From positions 868,001-932,000 of the forward strand of contig NZ_CP014163.1 of NCBI RefSeq assembly GCF_001543245.1: a stretch of DNA of 64,000 nt, read 5' to 3'. The DNA comes from Aerococcus urinaehominis (GTDB lineage: Bacteria > Bacillota > Bacilli > Lactobacillales > Aerococcaceae). Below, piece after piece: positions 55,601 to 62,909 of this stretch. The position numbers were made by a program, and so were the translations under genes. The notes below the pieces were generated by a model, which worked only from the letters and a program-made list of their open reading frames with translations, did no database searches and was not told the DNA's origin. Position 1 is the stretch's first letter. Each line of letters begins with the position of its first letter.

Positions 55601-58096
55601 TTAACTTTGTTTAATCAAGTTCTTAACTTCAGCTTTCTCCTCGCTACCATCAGGGTGGGTCACTTTAATATAAAGTTCACCCTGCCTAGCTCCTACTAGG
55701 GCTTGATCACCTTCAGCCAGTTTTCCGCTAATAATATAGTCACTCAGCGGATCTTCAATTTTTTGTTGGATTAAGCGCCGTAGTGGCCGCGCACCATATT
55801 CACTGGAGTAGCCCTCCTTGGCTAACTGCTCTAGAGCAGCATGACTAAAACGTAGATTAATATTTTGCTCAGCAAGTTGACTTGCTAAAAGATTAACAAA
55901 CTTGTCCACAATCTCTAAAATCTGTTCTTGGCCTAGGCGGTGGAAAACAATAATTTCATCGACCCGGTTAAGAAATTCCGGACGGAAGGCTTTTTTCAAC
56001 TCTTCACGAATCTTTCTATCCATTGCTTGATAGTCATGAGCTTGATCTTGAGCGCCAAAACCAACCTGTTTTTCATCGCGCAAGGCTGTTGCTCCTAGAT
56101 TGGAAGTCATAATCATAATTGTATTACGGAAGTCAACCCGGCGGCCCTTAGCATCTGTGATATAGCCATCATCTAAAACTTGAAGTAGCATATTAAAGAC
56201 ATCTGGATGAGCCTTTTCAATTTCATCGAAAAGAATAACTGAATAAGGCTTTTGACGCACTTGCTCGGTTAACTGACCACCTTCATCATAGCCCACATAA
56301 CCCGGAGCTGAACCAATTAGGCGTGATGTCGAATATTTCTCCATATATTCTGACATATCGACCCGAATTAAATGGTTCTCAGAGCCAAATAGATCTTCAG
56401 CCAAGGCTTTAGCCAACTCTGTTTTACCGACACCAGTTGGGCCAAGGAACATAAAAGAGCCAATTGGTCGATTAGGCGATTTGATTCCTGACCGGGCCCG
56501 GCGCACTGCTCGCGATACAGCCTGAATTGCTTCTGCCTGTCCCTTAACCCGGCGACCAATGCGGTCTTCAAGCGCCATTAATTTTTGATTCTCAGCTTCT
56601 GTCAATTGGGTAACTGGTACACCTGTCCATATAGCGATAATTTCTGCGACCTCATCTTTACCAATAGCCAGTTCATAACTATCACGATTCGGTTGCTTGG
56701 TTTTTAAATCTCTAATCTGTTGGGCCAATTCGATTTGGTCCTGATGAATTTGGGCAGCTTTATCAAACTCTTGATTGTTAACACAAGCCATCTTCTCTGC
56801 CTCTAAACGCTGATAACGATTCTCCAAAGCAGTGATGGCCTGGTGAGTTGGCTTGGCATAATCTAAGCGAGCTGTTGCAGCTGCTTCATCCATAACATCA
56901 ATCGCCTTATCAGGCAAGAAACGATCCGTAATATAACGACGACTTAAATCAACCGCAGCCGCAACCGCTTCATCGGTGATTTTCAAATGGTGAAATTCTT
57001 CATACTTACTGCGAATCCCTAGCAAAATTTGCTCAGTTTCTTCAGGACTAGGTTCTTCAACTAGCACCTTAGCAAAGCGCCGCTCTAAGGCAGCATCTTT
57101 TTCGATATATTTTTGGTACTCATCCAAGGTGGTCGCACCAATGACTTGAATTTCGCCTCGGGCTAGGGCAGGCTTCAATAAATTAGAAGCATCAATCGCC
57201 CCTTCAGCCCCACCAGCTCCTATCAACGTATGGAGCTCATCAATAAAGAGAATAACCTGGCCATCTTTACGTAATTCCTCAACCAGGTGCTTCATCCGAT
57301 CTTCAAATTCACCCCGGTATTTGGTTCCGGCTACCAAAGAACCCATATCCAGCATCAATAACCTTTTTTGCGCCAAGCTGTCCGGCACTTCACCAGCATT
57401 GATAGCTAGGGCAATGCCCTCAGCAATAGCTGTTTTCCCAACACCAGGCTCTCCAACTAAGACGGGATTATTTTTTGTTCGTCGACTTAAAATCTGCATA
57501 ATACGACGAATTTCTTTAGTCCGACCAATCACCGGATCCAGCTGGCCCAGACCAGCTGCAGCTGATAAATCCTTGGTCAAACTCGTCAGTACGGGTGTTG
57601 GATCCTCTTGTCCTTTCTGACTTTGATCCTTAGAACGTCGCTGGCGAACAGGCGGCTTAGCGCCAATCAGGTGATAAATTTCGCGCTCTAACTTTTCTGG
57701 GTTTACATCGAAGTTTTTTAAAATACGAACAGCCAAAATTTCTTCACTAATTAAAGCAAGTAATAAGTGTTCAGTCCCAATCAGGGGCGCATGTAGTCGT
57801 TCCGCCTCCTGGCCGGCCAAATAAAACACCTTATGACACCGTGGTGAGAAACCATCGTGGTCAGCTATTTGAGATAAGCCACTGCTACCATAGCCAGAGG
57901 TAAATTCAATTTCTTCGCGCAAAGCCCGCTCATTAGGTATATATTTTGCTAAAATAGCATGGGCAATGCCTGATCCCTCTTCATATAGGCCCAGCAGGAG
58001 ATGTTCACTCGAAACCCGATTGCTCCTAAAATGTCGTGCTGCTTGTTTAGCCAGGTCGATGGCGGCCAAAGCTTTATCGGTGTACTTTTCTGTCAT
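55601..58096 (-). CDS. clpC: Clp protease ATP-binding subunit ClpC
   Basis: 831 aa. N-terminal Clp_N repeats (about 5-145), first AAA+ with GEPGVGKTAIAEG (about 217-229), an M/UVR domain (about 420-455), second AAA+ with LGPTGVGKTELAKAL (about 556-570), and a ClpP-binding loop within VGFGAQ. Unfoldase for ClpP, controlling protein quality and competence. It lies 18 nt after ctsR. McsA and McsB are absent, as is usual in Lactobacillales. Confidence 0.95.
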   Translation of the reverse strand: MTEKYTDKALAAIDLAKQAARHFRSNRVSSEHLLLGLYEEGSGIAHAILAKYIPNERALREEIEFTSGYGSSGLSQIADHDGFSPRCHKVFYLAGQEAERLHAPLIGTEHLLLALISEEILAVRILKNFDVNPEKLEREIYHLIGAKPPVRQRRSKDQSQKGQEDPTPVLTSLTKDLSAAAGLGQLDPVIGRTKEIRRIMQILSRRTKNNPVLVGEPGVGKTAIAEGIALAINAGEVPDSLAQKRLLMLDMGSLVAGTKYRGEFEDRMKHLVEELRKDGQVILFIDELHTLIGAGGAEGAIDASNLLKPALARGEIQVIGATTLDEYQKYIEKDAALERRFAKVLVEEPSPEETEQILLGIRSKYEEFHHLKITDEAVAAAVDLSRRYITDRFLPDKAIDVMDEAAATARLDYAKPTHQAITALENRYQRLEAEKMACVNNQEFDKAAQIHQDQIELAQQIRDLKTKQPNRDSYELAIGKDEVAEIIAIWTGVPVTQLTEAENQKLMALEDRIGRRVKGQAEAIQAVSRAVRRARSGIKSPNRPIGSFMFLGPTGVGKTELAKALAEDLFGSENHLIRVDMSEYMEKYSTSRLIGSAPGYVGYDEGGQLTEQVRQKPYSVILFDEIEKAHPDVFNMLLQVLDDGYITDAKGRRVDFRNTIMIMTSNLGATALRDEKQVGFGAQDQAHDYQAMDRKIREELKKAFRPEFLNRVDEIIVFHRLGQEQILEIVDKFVNLLASQLAEQNINLRFSHAALEQLAKEGYSSEYGARPLRRLIQQKIEDPLSDYIISGKLAEGDQALVGARQGELYIKVTHPDGSEEKAEVKNLIKQS

Positions 58097-58114
58097 AATA
58101 GCTCCTTTTGTCTC

Positions 58115-58573
58115 TTATTGATATTTTAGTTTAGTTAAGATATTAGTCAGAATCAAGGCACGGGCCTTATTTTTATCATCAAATTCATATAAGGCGTCCC
58201 GGTCAATTGCTGAGTGGATAATATGGCCTTCCTTTTTACTAATAATCTGAGCTTCAATCAAACTAGCTAGGATGGCTGTCGCCTCGCGCAAGGTTATACT
58301 GGCCTTAATCGAATTCAACATGGTATCGATATAATCGGCGGCATCAGTAATTTCTAATTTAACAATCCGAATATAGCCCCCACCACCTCGCTTACTTTCA
58401 ACTACATAGCCATTTTGAGGGGTAAAGCGGGTATTAATAACGTAATTAATCTGAGATGGCACACACTCAAAGCGGTCAGCAATCTCGCTACGTCTAATTT
58501 CTACTTGCTCGTCTCTCTGTAGGACCTGTTTTAAATAAGCTTCAATAATATCTGACATATTTCTTTTTTCCAT
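58115..58573 (-). CDS. ctsR: transcriptional repressor CtsR
   Basis: 152 aa from the ATG at 58573 (AGAGGTGATC upstream). Winged HTH: NMSDIIEAYLKQ at the start, then CVPSQINYVINTRFTPQNGYVVESKRGGGGYIRI (about 41-74), where the Arg/Gly wing senses heat. It represses clp genes in class III heat shock, including its own operon through the box at 58589-58605. Confidence 0.96.
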   Translation of the reverse strand: MEKRNMSDIIEAYLKQVLQRDEQVEIRRSEIADRFECVPSQINYVINTRFTPQNGYVVESKRGGGGYIRIVKLEITDAADYIDTMLNSIKASITLREATAILASLIEAQIISKKEGHIIHSAIDRDALYEFDDKNKARALILTNILTKLKYQ

Positions 58574-58588
58574 AGTGATCACCTCTTT

Positions 58589-58644
58589 TTTGACCAACTT
58601 TGACTATACATTATAATAATAAAGGAAGACCAGCAACTTGTCAA
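58589..58644 (-). promoter_or_regulatory. ctsR-clpC promoter with CtsR operator
   Basis: TTGACA (58639-58644), a 17-bp spacer, and TATTAT (58616-58621). Just downstream AGTCAAA-GTT-GGTCAAA (58589-58605) is the heptad direct repeat of CtsR boxes, one base from the consensus. It overlaps the start site, so binding would block transcription. Confidence 0.88.
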
Positions 58645-58761
58645 AAGTTATCAATTGAACAATCCCATCATAACAACTTTATAGGTAGCTATAGCAGCCA
58701 ATCTCAGCTTTATCTCGATTTTACTGGTAAAATATTAGAAAAGGACCTAAAGGAGTATCAT

Positions 58762-59634
58762 ATGTATCAAATTATTGAAAAGAATATTGCCGGTATCCCC
58801 TGTCTAGAACTTGTCGACAAGGACTTAGTCCAAGTTGCTCTGCCATTGGTTATCCATTTTCACGGCTGGCAACAGAACAAAGAGGAGAGTTTATTTGTTG
58901 CTATCCAACTAGCGGCGCATGGTTTCCGCTGCCTTATCCCTGATGCTTTAGGCCATGGCGATCGTTACCAGGATACAGAAAACCCAGCACCAGACCTCTT
59001 TTTCCAATGTTTAACTCAGAATGTTGCCGATTATTTTACCATAAAAAACTTTTATCAAGACCAGGGCTTAATTCGTCAAAACTTTATCGCTGCCAGTGGT
59101 CTGTCAATGGGTGGGATTACAGTAGCTATGCTGATGACCCAAGACCCTGACCTCAGTGCTGGATCAATTTTAATGGGGACACCTTGCCTGGTTGAATTTA
59201 GCCAAAGTCTGATTGATAATGTCAGAAAAAATTTAGTAGCTGAGCAAATATCAGCAAGTGAATTTGACCAGCTTAACGACAAAATTATCAGCAAGCTTAG
59301 CCCCTATGACCTTAGCCAACAGCTGGAAAAAATTGCTGGTCGCCCCCTCCTATTCTGGCATGGCTTAAAGGATGACATCATCCCGCTCCAGCAAGCGGAA
59401 CAGGTCGCTGACCAAGCTAAGCAGCAAGACTATGGCCGCCAGGTCTATTTCGTCGGCGACTTCCAGACAGGCCATAAAGTAAAAACCATCCAAGCCTACC
59501 GCCAGACGCGTTTTTTCCAATATTTTTGTCACGGTTTTGCTGGCGATATCTTAAAGCAGCTAGAAATTGATCTCAACCAAAAATTTGGACGCCATAAAAT
59601 GGCTAGCCCGGCCCATAAAACTTTTAGCTTCTAG
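58762..59634 (+). CDS. alpha/beta hydrolase family protein
   Basis: 290 aa from the ATG at 58762 (AAAGGAG upstream); the frame is open further upstream but overlaps the ctsR promoter. VIHFHGWQQNKEE (about 31-43) forms the oxyanion region, GLSMGGITVAML (about 114-125) the nucleophile elbow, and FWHGLKDDIIPLQQAE (near 198-213) contains the acid Asp. Resembles YitV-type esterases. Substrate unknown. It is translationally close (12 nt) to nth. Confidence 0.8.
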   Translation: MYQIIEKNIAGIPCLELVDKDLVQVALPLVIHFHGWQQNKEESLFVAIQLAAHGFRCLIPDALGHGDRYQDTENPAPDLFFQCLTQNVADYFTIKNFYQDQGLIRQNFIAASGLSMGGITVAMLMTQDPDLSAGSILMGTPCLVEFSQSLIDNVRKNLVAEQISASEFDQLNDKIISKLSPYDLSQQLEKIAGRPLLFWHGLKDDIIPLQQAEQVADQAKQQDYGRQVYFVGDFQTGHKVKTIQAYRQTRFFQYFCHGFAGDILKQLEIDLNQKFGRHKMASPAHKTFSF

Positions 59635-59646
59635 GAGGAAGGTCCA

Positions 59647-60303
59647 ATGCTGTCTGATAAAAATGCCCGCTATATACTAGATGAAATCATCAAATTTTAT
59701 CCTAATGTACAAACCGAGTTGATTCACCATAATAACTTTGAACTATTAATTGCCGTTATCCTATCTGCCCAGACGACTGACCAGGGAGTTAATCAGGTTA
59801 CACCTGCCCTCTTCAGTGACTTTCCAACAGCCCAAGCCTTGGCAGCAGCCAACCCAAAAGATTTAGTGCCTTATCTTTATAGTATCGGCCTTTATCAAAA
59901 TAAGGCTAAGTATATTCAAGCGACTGCCCAAAAACTTTTGACAGACTTTGATGGCCAAGTACCCACCCAGCGCGACCAGCTAGAAAGTTTGCCAGGCGTG
60001 GGCCGTAAAACCGCTAATGTCGTCCTCAGCTTAGCTTTTGATCAACCAGCTTTTGGCGTTGATACGCACGTGGCTCGGGTAGCCAAAAGACATGGCATTG
60101 TAGATGCTGGAGCTAATAACCAGACCATTGAAGACCGGATAACCTCTTTACTAGCGCCCCAACACTGGCGGCAAGCTCACCAGGCCATGGTGCGTTTTGG
60201 CCGCTATATTTGTACTGCTAAACATCCTAAATGCCACTGTTACCCCCACCTGTTTGAATTACCAGATGGAGAGGATACCCAGGCACTAATTAACCATCCC
60301 TAA
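59647..60303 (+). CDS. nth: endonuclease III, degenerate Fe-S site
   Basis: 218 aa. SAQTTDQGVNQVTPALF (about 42-58), the helix-hairpin-helix LESLPGVGRKTANVVLSLAF (about 115-134) with the catalytic Lys, and GVDTHVARVAKRHG (about 139-152) with the catalytic Asp. The C-terminal Fe-S motif is degenerate: ICTAKHPKCHCYPHLFEL gives CX6CX1C and no fourth Cys, rather than CX6CX2CX5C. AGGAGGAAGG precedes the ATG. The base-excision role is likely kept, as the catalytic residues are intact. Confidence 0.9.
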   Translation: MLSDKNARYILDEIIKFYPNVQTELIHHNNFELLIAVILSAQTTDQGVNQVTPALFSDFPTAQALAAANPKDLVPYLYSIGLYQNKAKYIQATAQKLLTDFDGQVPTQRDQLESLPGVGRKTANVVLSLAFDQPAFGVDTHVARVAKRHGIVDAGANNQTIEDRITSLLAPQHWRQAHQAMVRFGRYICTAKHPKCHCYPHLFELPDGEDTQALINHP

Positions 60304-60304
60304 C

Positions 60305-60359
60305 TATATAATAGGCTAAAAGCCAGCTCAAGTTGAGCTGGCTTTTAGCCTATTATATA
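60305..60359. terminator. 55-bp perfect palindrome, probable terminator of nth
   Basis: Two 27-bp arms match perfectly around a single G at 60332; each contains AGGCTAAAAGCCAGC in one orientation. A GC-rich core (CCAGCTCAA/TTGAGCTGG) is followed on both strands by CTTTTAGCC, so it can act as a bidirectional terminator, though the T-run is short and continues into the stem. Confidence 0.8.
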
Positions 60360-60385
60360 AGAAAAATAGACAAGAATTTAGAATA

Positions 60386-60420
60386 TAAAAAAGACAGTTC
60401 ATCATCACTGATAACTGCCA
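60386..60420 (-). terminator. terminator of the tRNA operon
   Basis: GGCAGTT.ATCA-GTGA-TGAT.AACTGTC followed by six T residues on the minus strand. Confidence 0.8.
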
Positions 60421-60432
60421 TCTGAATAATTA

Positions 60433-60506
60433 TCGGGAAAACAGGATTCGAACCTGCGACCCCTTGGTCCCAAACCAAGTGCTCTACCAAGCTGAGCTAT
60501 TTCCCG
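60433..60506 (-). tRNA. trnP: tRNA-Pro (TGG)
   Basis: Seven-bp acceptor CGGGAAA/TTTCCCG, anticodon stem CTTGG/CCAAG with loop TTTGGGA, and T-loop GGTTCGAATCC. The CCA end is not encoded. Last of seven tRNAs. Confidence 0.97.
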
Positions 60507-60509
60507 GTA

Positions 60510-60583
60510 TGCACCCAGCAGGATTCGAACCTGCAACCGCCTGATTCGTAGTCAGGTACTCTATCCAGTTGAGCCATGGGTGC
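60510..60583 (-). tRNA. trnR: tRNA-Arg (ACG)
   Basis: Acceptor GCACCCA/TGGGTGC, anticodon loop CTACGAA. A34 is expected to be deaminated to inosine by TadA, which is encoded in this window. CCA is not encoded. Confidence 0.97.
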
Positions 60584-60595
60584 TTAATATATAAA

Positions 60596-60681
60596 TGCCG
60601 AGGACCGGAATCGAACCGGTACGAAGTTTAACCTTCGCAGGATTTTAAGTCCTGTGCGTCTGCCTGTTCCGCCACCCCGGC
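60596..60681 (-). tRNA. trnL: tRNA-Leu (TAA)
   Basis: About 86 nt with a long variable arm (CGAAGGTTAAACTTCG). Acceptor GCCGGGG/CCTCGGC, anticodon loop CTTAAAA. CCA is not encoded. Confidence 0.96.
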
Positions 60682-60703
60682 CTAAGCCGATAAAAGGCAA
60701 AAA

Positions 60704-60775
60704 AGCGGAAAACGGGGTTCGAACCCGCGACCCCCACCTTGGCAAGGTGGTGCTCTACCACTGAGCTATTTCCGC
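60704..60775 (-). tRNA. trnG: tRNA-Gly (GCC)
   Basis: Acceptor GCGGAAA/TTTCCGC, anticodon loop TTGCCAA within a CACC/GGTG stem. CCA is not encoded. Confidence 0.97.
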
Positions 60776-60783
60776 ATATTAAC

Positions 60784-60856
60784 TGCCGGCTAAAGGACTT
60801 GAACCCTCGACCCTCTGATTACAAATCAGATGCTCTACCAACTGAGCTAAGCCGGC
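60784..60856 (-). tRNA. trnT: tRNA-Thr (TGT)
   Basis: Acceptor GCCGGCT/AGCCGGC, anticodon loop TTTGTAA, T-loop GGTTCAAGTCC. CCA is not encoded. Confidence 0.97.
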
Positions 60857-60863
60857 TATTTAA

Positions 60864-60936
60864 TGACCCGTGCAGGATTCGAACCTGCGACCCACTGATT
60901 AAAAGTCAGTTGCTCTACCGACTGAGCTAACGAGTC
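60864..60936 (-). tRNA. trnK: tRNA-Lys (TTT)
   Basis: Acceptor GACTCGT/ACGGGTC with one G-T pair, anticodon loop CTTTTAA. CCA is not encoded. Confidence 0.97.
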
Positions 60937-60940
60937 AGAA

Positions 60941-61013
60941 TGGAGGATGAGGGGTTCGAACCCCCGACATCCTGCTTGTAAGGCAGACGCTCTCCCAGCT
61001 GAGCTAATCCTCC
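60941..61013 (-). tRNA. trnV: tRNA-Val (TAC)
   Basis: Acceptor GGAGGAT/ATCCTCC, anticodon loop CTTACAA. First tRNA after the operon promoter. CCA is not encoded. Confidence 0.97.
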
Positions 61014-61041
61014 AAACAAAGTTGTCAATCACAACTACTAA

Positions 61042-61070
61042 ATAATATCATTGCCTTGAGAAACTGTCAA
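61042..61070 (-). promoter_or_regulatory. tRNA operon promoter, rrn-like
   Basis: TTGACA (61065-61070), a 17-bp spacer ending in TGA, and TATTAT (61042-61047). The core TTGACAGTTT...ATGATA and the following TTTAGTAGTTGT closely match the middle rrn promoter at 298-326. No 5S or other rRNA precedes the cluster, so the tRNAs form a separate operon. Confidence 0.85.
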
Positions 61071-61194
61071 GGGTTTTTTTGATATTATTTTCTTCAACAA
61101 GAAACTATATTGAATTATAAGCTACTTTCCTCATTTACTCAAGTATTTTTTCAAGAAAAACTTTAATTTCTATCCTTAAAACAAAATACGAAGG

Positions 61195-61345
61195 GGCTTT
61201 GGCCCGCAGACTAGCATCCTTGAAACAAAAGACCAGCAACATGGCAGTTCTAATCTTAACTGGTGGTCTGCCAAAGCAAAATCGACGAAACTGCTAATAT
61301 CCGTATAACAATGAGAGCCCGGGATTTATATCCCAGGCTCACCTA
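61195..61345 (+). repeat. imperfect dispersed repeat, copy A
   Basis: CTGCTAATATCCGTATAA followed by a GAGCC(C)GGGAT-TTAT-ATCCCAGGCTC hairpin, with related sequence upstream, matches copy B (62731-62850) read on the minus strand. The hairpin is not followed by a T-run here. Upstream 61071-61194 is AT-rich and shows no gene. Confidence 0.55.
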
Positions 61346-61393
61346 CCATATGCAGTTATTACTTTGACTTAGGAACTAATCCTCAGCCAATTA

Positions 61394-61915
61394 TTAAAAA
61401 TTATTTAATAAATATTGATAGGAATAACCAGGGTCCGAGCCTAGTTCTTCACTAGCACGACGAGATTCTAAAATTTGGGCATCAGTAAAACGATCAAGTT
61501 CACTCACATCAATACCAACTGTATCAGCGATGATTTGACGATTTTCAGTTTGGTCGGGTACCGTCTGCTCACTAACTTGAGAATTTTCAGTAGCTGCGCC
61601 TGAATCATTAGTTGCTTCCCTAGTAGCTGCTGCCTCGCCTTGCCCTGACTGATCTTTGACACGACTCGCTTTGCTGGCCGACTGGCTCACACTTTTATCG
61701 CTACTTTTTTGCTCTTTAGCCGAGCTATCCTTATCAGCACTCTGGTTAGATACTTTATCAGACTGCTTAGTAGATGCTGTTTGGCTACTTGCCTGACTTG
61801 ATGAAGATTCCTGTTTAGCTTCATTACTATCATAATTAATTGCTTGTCCTTGGGAATCACAAGCTGCTAAAGCCAAAACCGATAGACTAGCAACTAGTAA
61901 TAATTTTTTCTTCAC
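61394..61915 (-). CDS. Ser/Gln/Lys-rich lipoprotein
   Basis: 173 aa from the GTG at 61915 (AAAGGTG upstream). Signal MKKKLLLVASLSVLALAAC with the lipobox LAAC (Cys 19) marks it for lipidation and surface anchoring. Residues 30-120 are a low-complexity Ser/Gln/Lys/Ala linker. The C-terminal 45 residues (RQIIADTVGIDVSELDRFTDAQI..) are an ordered domain of a kind seen in several lactic acid bacterial lipoproteins. No function is assigned. Confidence 0.75.
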   Translation of the reverse strand: MKKKLLLVASLSVLALAACDSQGQAINYDSNEAKQESSSSQASSQTASTKQSDKVSNQSADKDSSAKEQKSSDKSVSQSASKASRVKDQSGQGEAAATREATNDSGAATENSQVSEQTVPDQTENRQIIADTVGIDVSELDRFTDAQILESRRASEELGSDPGYSYQYLLNNF

Positions 61916-61942
61916 TTAAAATCACCTTTCTCTTTTTATTAT

Positions 61943-61950
61943 ATTATACA
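61943..61950 (-). promoter_or_regulatory. possible -10 of the lipoprotein gene
   Basis: TGTATAAT on the minus strand (TATAAT at 61943-61948). No convincing -35. Spacing to the SD is about 20 nt. Confidence 0.4.
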
Positions 61951-62029
61951 GAAATTTCCTTTTTTTACCCACTTTTAGACAAAGTTTTTATGAGCTTTTA
62001 CGTATTTATAAAGAAAGGGGGTATTTGAT

Positions 62030-62716
62030 TTGTTATTAACCATTGTCTTATCAACTGCTGTAGCTTCTTGCTTAAACCTTATTGGCCATCGCTTAGTCGT
62101 CAAAGAAGACTTTGTGAGGGGGCGGTCTAAATGTGACCATTGTCAAACCATTATCCCAGCCTGTTATCTTATTCCTGTCCTAGGTTATATGATATGTCGC
62201 GGACGCTGCCGAACTTGCCATCATACCATCAGCGCTTACCATCCTATTAGTGAATTGATTTTCGCTAGTGCCGTACTGGCAGCCAGCCAGCATAAGCAAA
62301 CTGGATTATACCTGATTATCGCTAGCTTCTTACTCGTCATGTCAGCTAGTGACTTGCATCGACAAATAGTCCCCGACCGTTTGCAAATCGGGCTACTGTT
62401 GACTGGCTTATGCTACTATTTGCTTAATATGGGCTACCCGTCGTGGTCTCAACTCATTGCTAGCTCGTTTTTATTCATGCTATTACTTGGTCTAAGCATA
62501 GCCATGCCAGCCGGTATAGGTGGTGCGGACATTAAGTTATTAACCATTCTCTGTTTTTTCTTAGGCCTAAGCAACTGCTTACTTATTATCCTATTAGCTT
62601 GTCTAGCTGCCCTAAGCTATTGGGTCTGGCTCTATAGCCAACATAAAGGTATTAGTGGCTTACCATTTGTGCCCTTTATTAGCCTCGCTTATAGCCTATG
62701 GTTACTTCTCAGCTAA
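62030..62716 (+). CDS. comC: prepilin peptidase (A24 family)
   Basis: 228 aa. It starts at TTG (62030) with GAAAGGGGG 8 nt upstream. Seven to eight membrane helices; the cytoplasmic zinc loop has CDHCQ and CRTCH (about 36-65); catalytic Asp residues lie in SASDLHRQIVPD (about 104-115) and GGADIKLL (about 164-171). It cleaves and methylates competence pseudopilins. The length and lack of nearby com genes are usual for ComC in this group. It is transcribed away from the lipoprotein gene. Confidence 0.9.
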   Translation: MLLTIVLSTAVASCLNLIGHRLVVKEDFVRGRSKCDHCQTIIPACYLIPVLGYMICRGRCRTCHHTISAYHPISELIFASAVLAASQHKQTGLYLIIASFLLVMSASDLHRQIVPDRLQIGLLLTGLCYYLLNMGYPSWSQLIASSFLFMLLLGLSIAMPAGIGGADIKLLTILCFFLGLSNCLLIILLACLAALSYWVWLYSQHKGISGLPFVPFISLAYSLWLLLS

Positions 62717-62721
62717 TATAC

Positions 62722-62754
62722 TATATAAAAAGCCTGGGGCATAAGCCTCAGGCT
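62722..62754 (-). terminator. terminator of rpoC
   Basis: AGCCTGAGGC-TTAT-GCCCCAGGCT with one mismatch, followed by TTTTTATATAG on the minus strand. It lies about 155 nt beyond the rpoC stop. Confidence 0.85.
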
Positions 62755-62850
62755 CTCGCTATTATACGGATATTAACAGCATAGTTGGGTTCGACTTGGC
62801 TGGAATGACGTCACTTCGCAAACTAGAAGCCATTATCTTGCAGATGATGG
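62731..62850 (-). repeat. imperfect dispersed repeat, copy B (rpoC 3' UTR)
   Basis: On the minus strand GACCATCATCTGC..ATGGCTTCTA..CCAGCCAAG..TCGA..GCTGTTAATATCCGTATAATAG leads into the rpoC terminator. Copy A on the opposite strand shares the TTAATATCCGTATAA core, the hairpin, and scattered blocks upstream. 62850-62909 shows nothing further. Confidence 0.55.
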
Positions 62851-62909
62851 TCCCAGTTTACCCCCAGTGCACCAGTTCAGAGCGCTGCTCGTCACACCCT
62901 ATTCTTAGC

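Noticed and set aside
60739-60930. 63-codon plus-strand reading frame rich in Pro/Arg/Cys
   Set aside because: It lies across the antisense of tRNA-Gly, tRNA-Thr and tRNA-Lys; such frames are classic false genes over tRNA clusters.
61195-62850. Composite transposon bounded by repeats A and B
   Set aside because: There is no transposase, the repeats are imperfect and unequal, and copy B is part of the rpoC terminator; they are kept only as a dispersed repeat pair.
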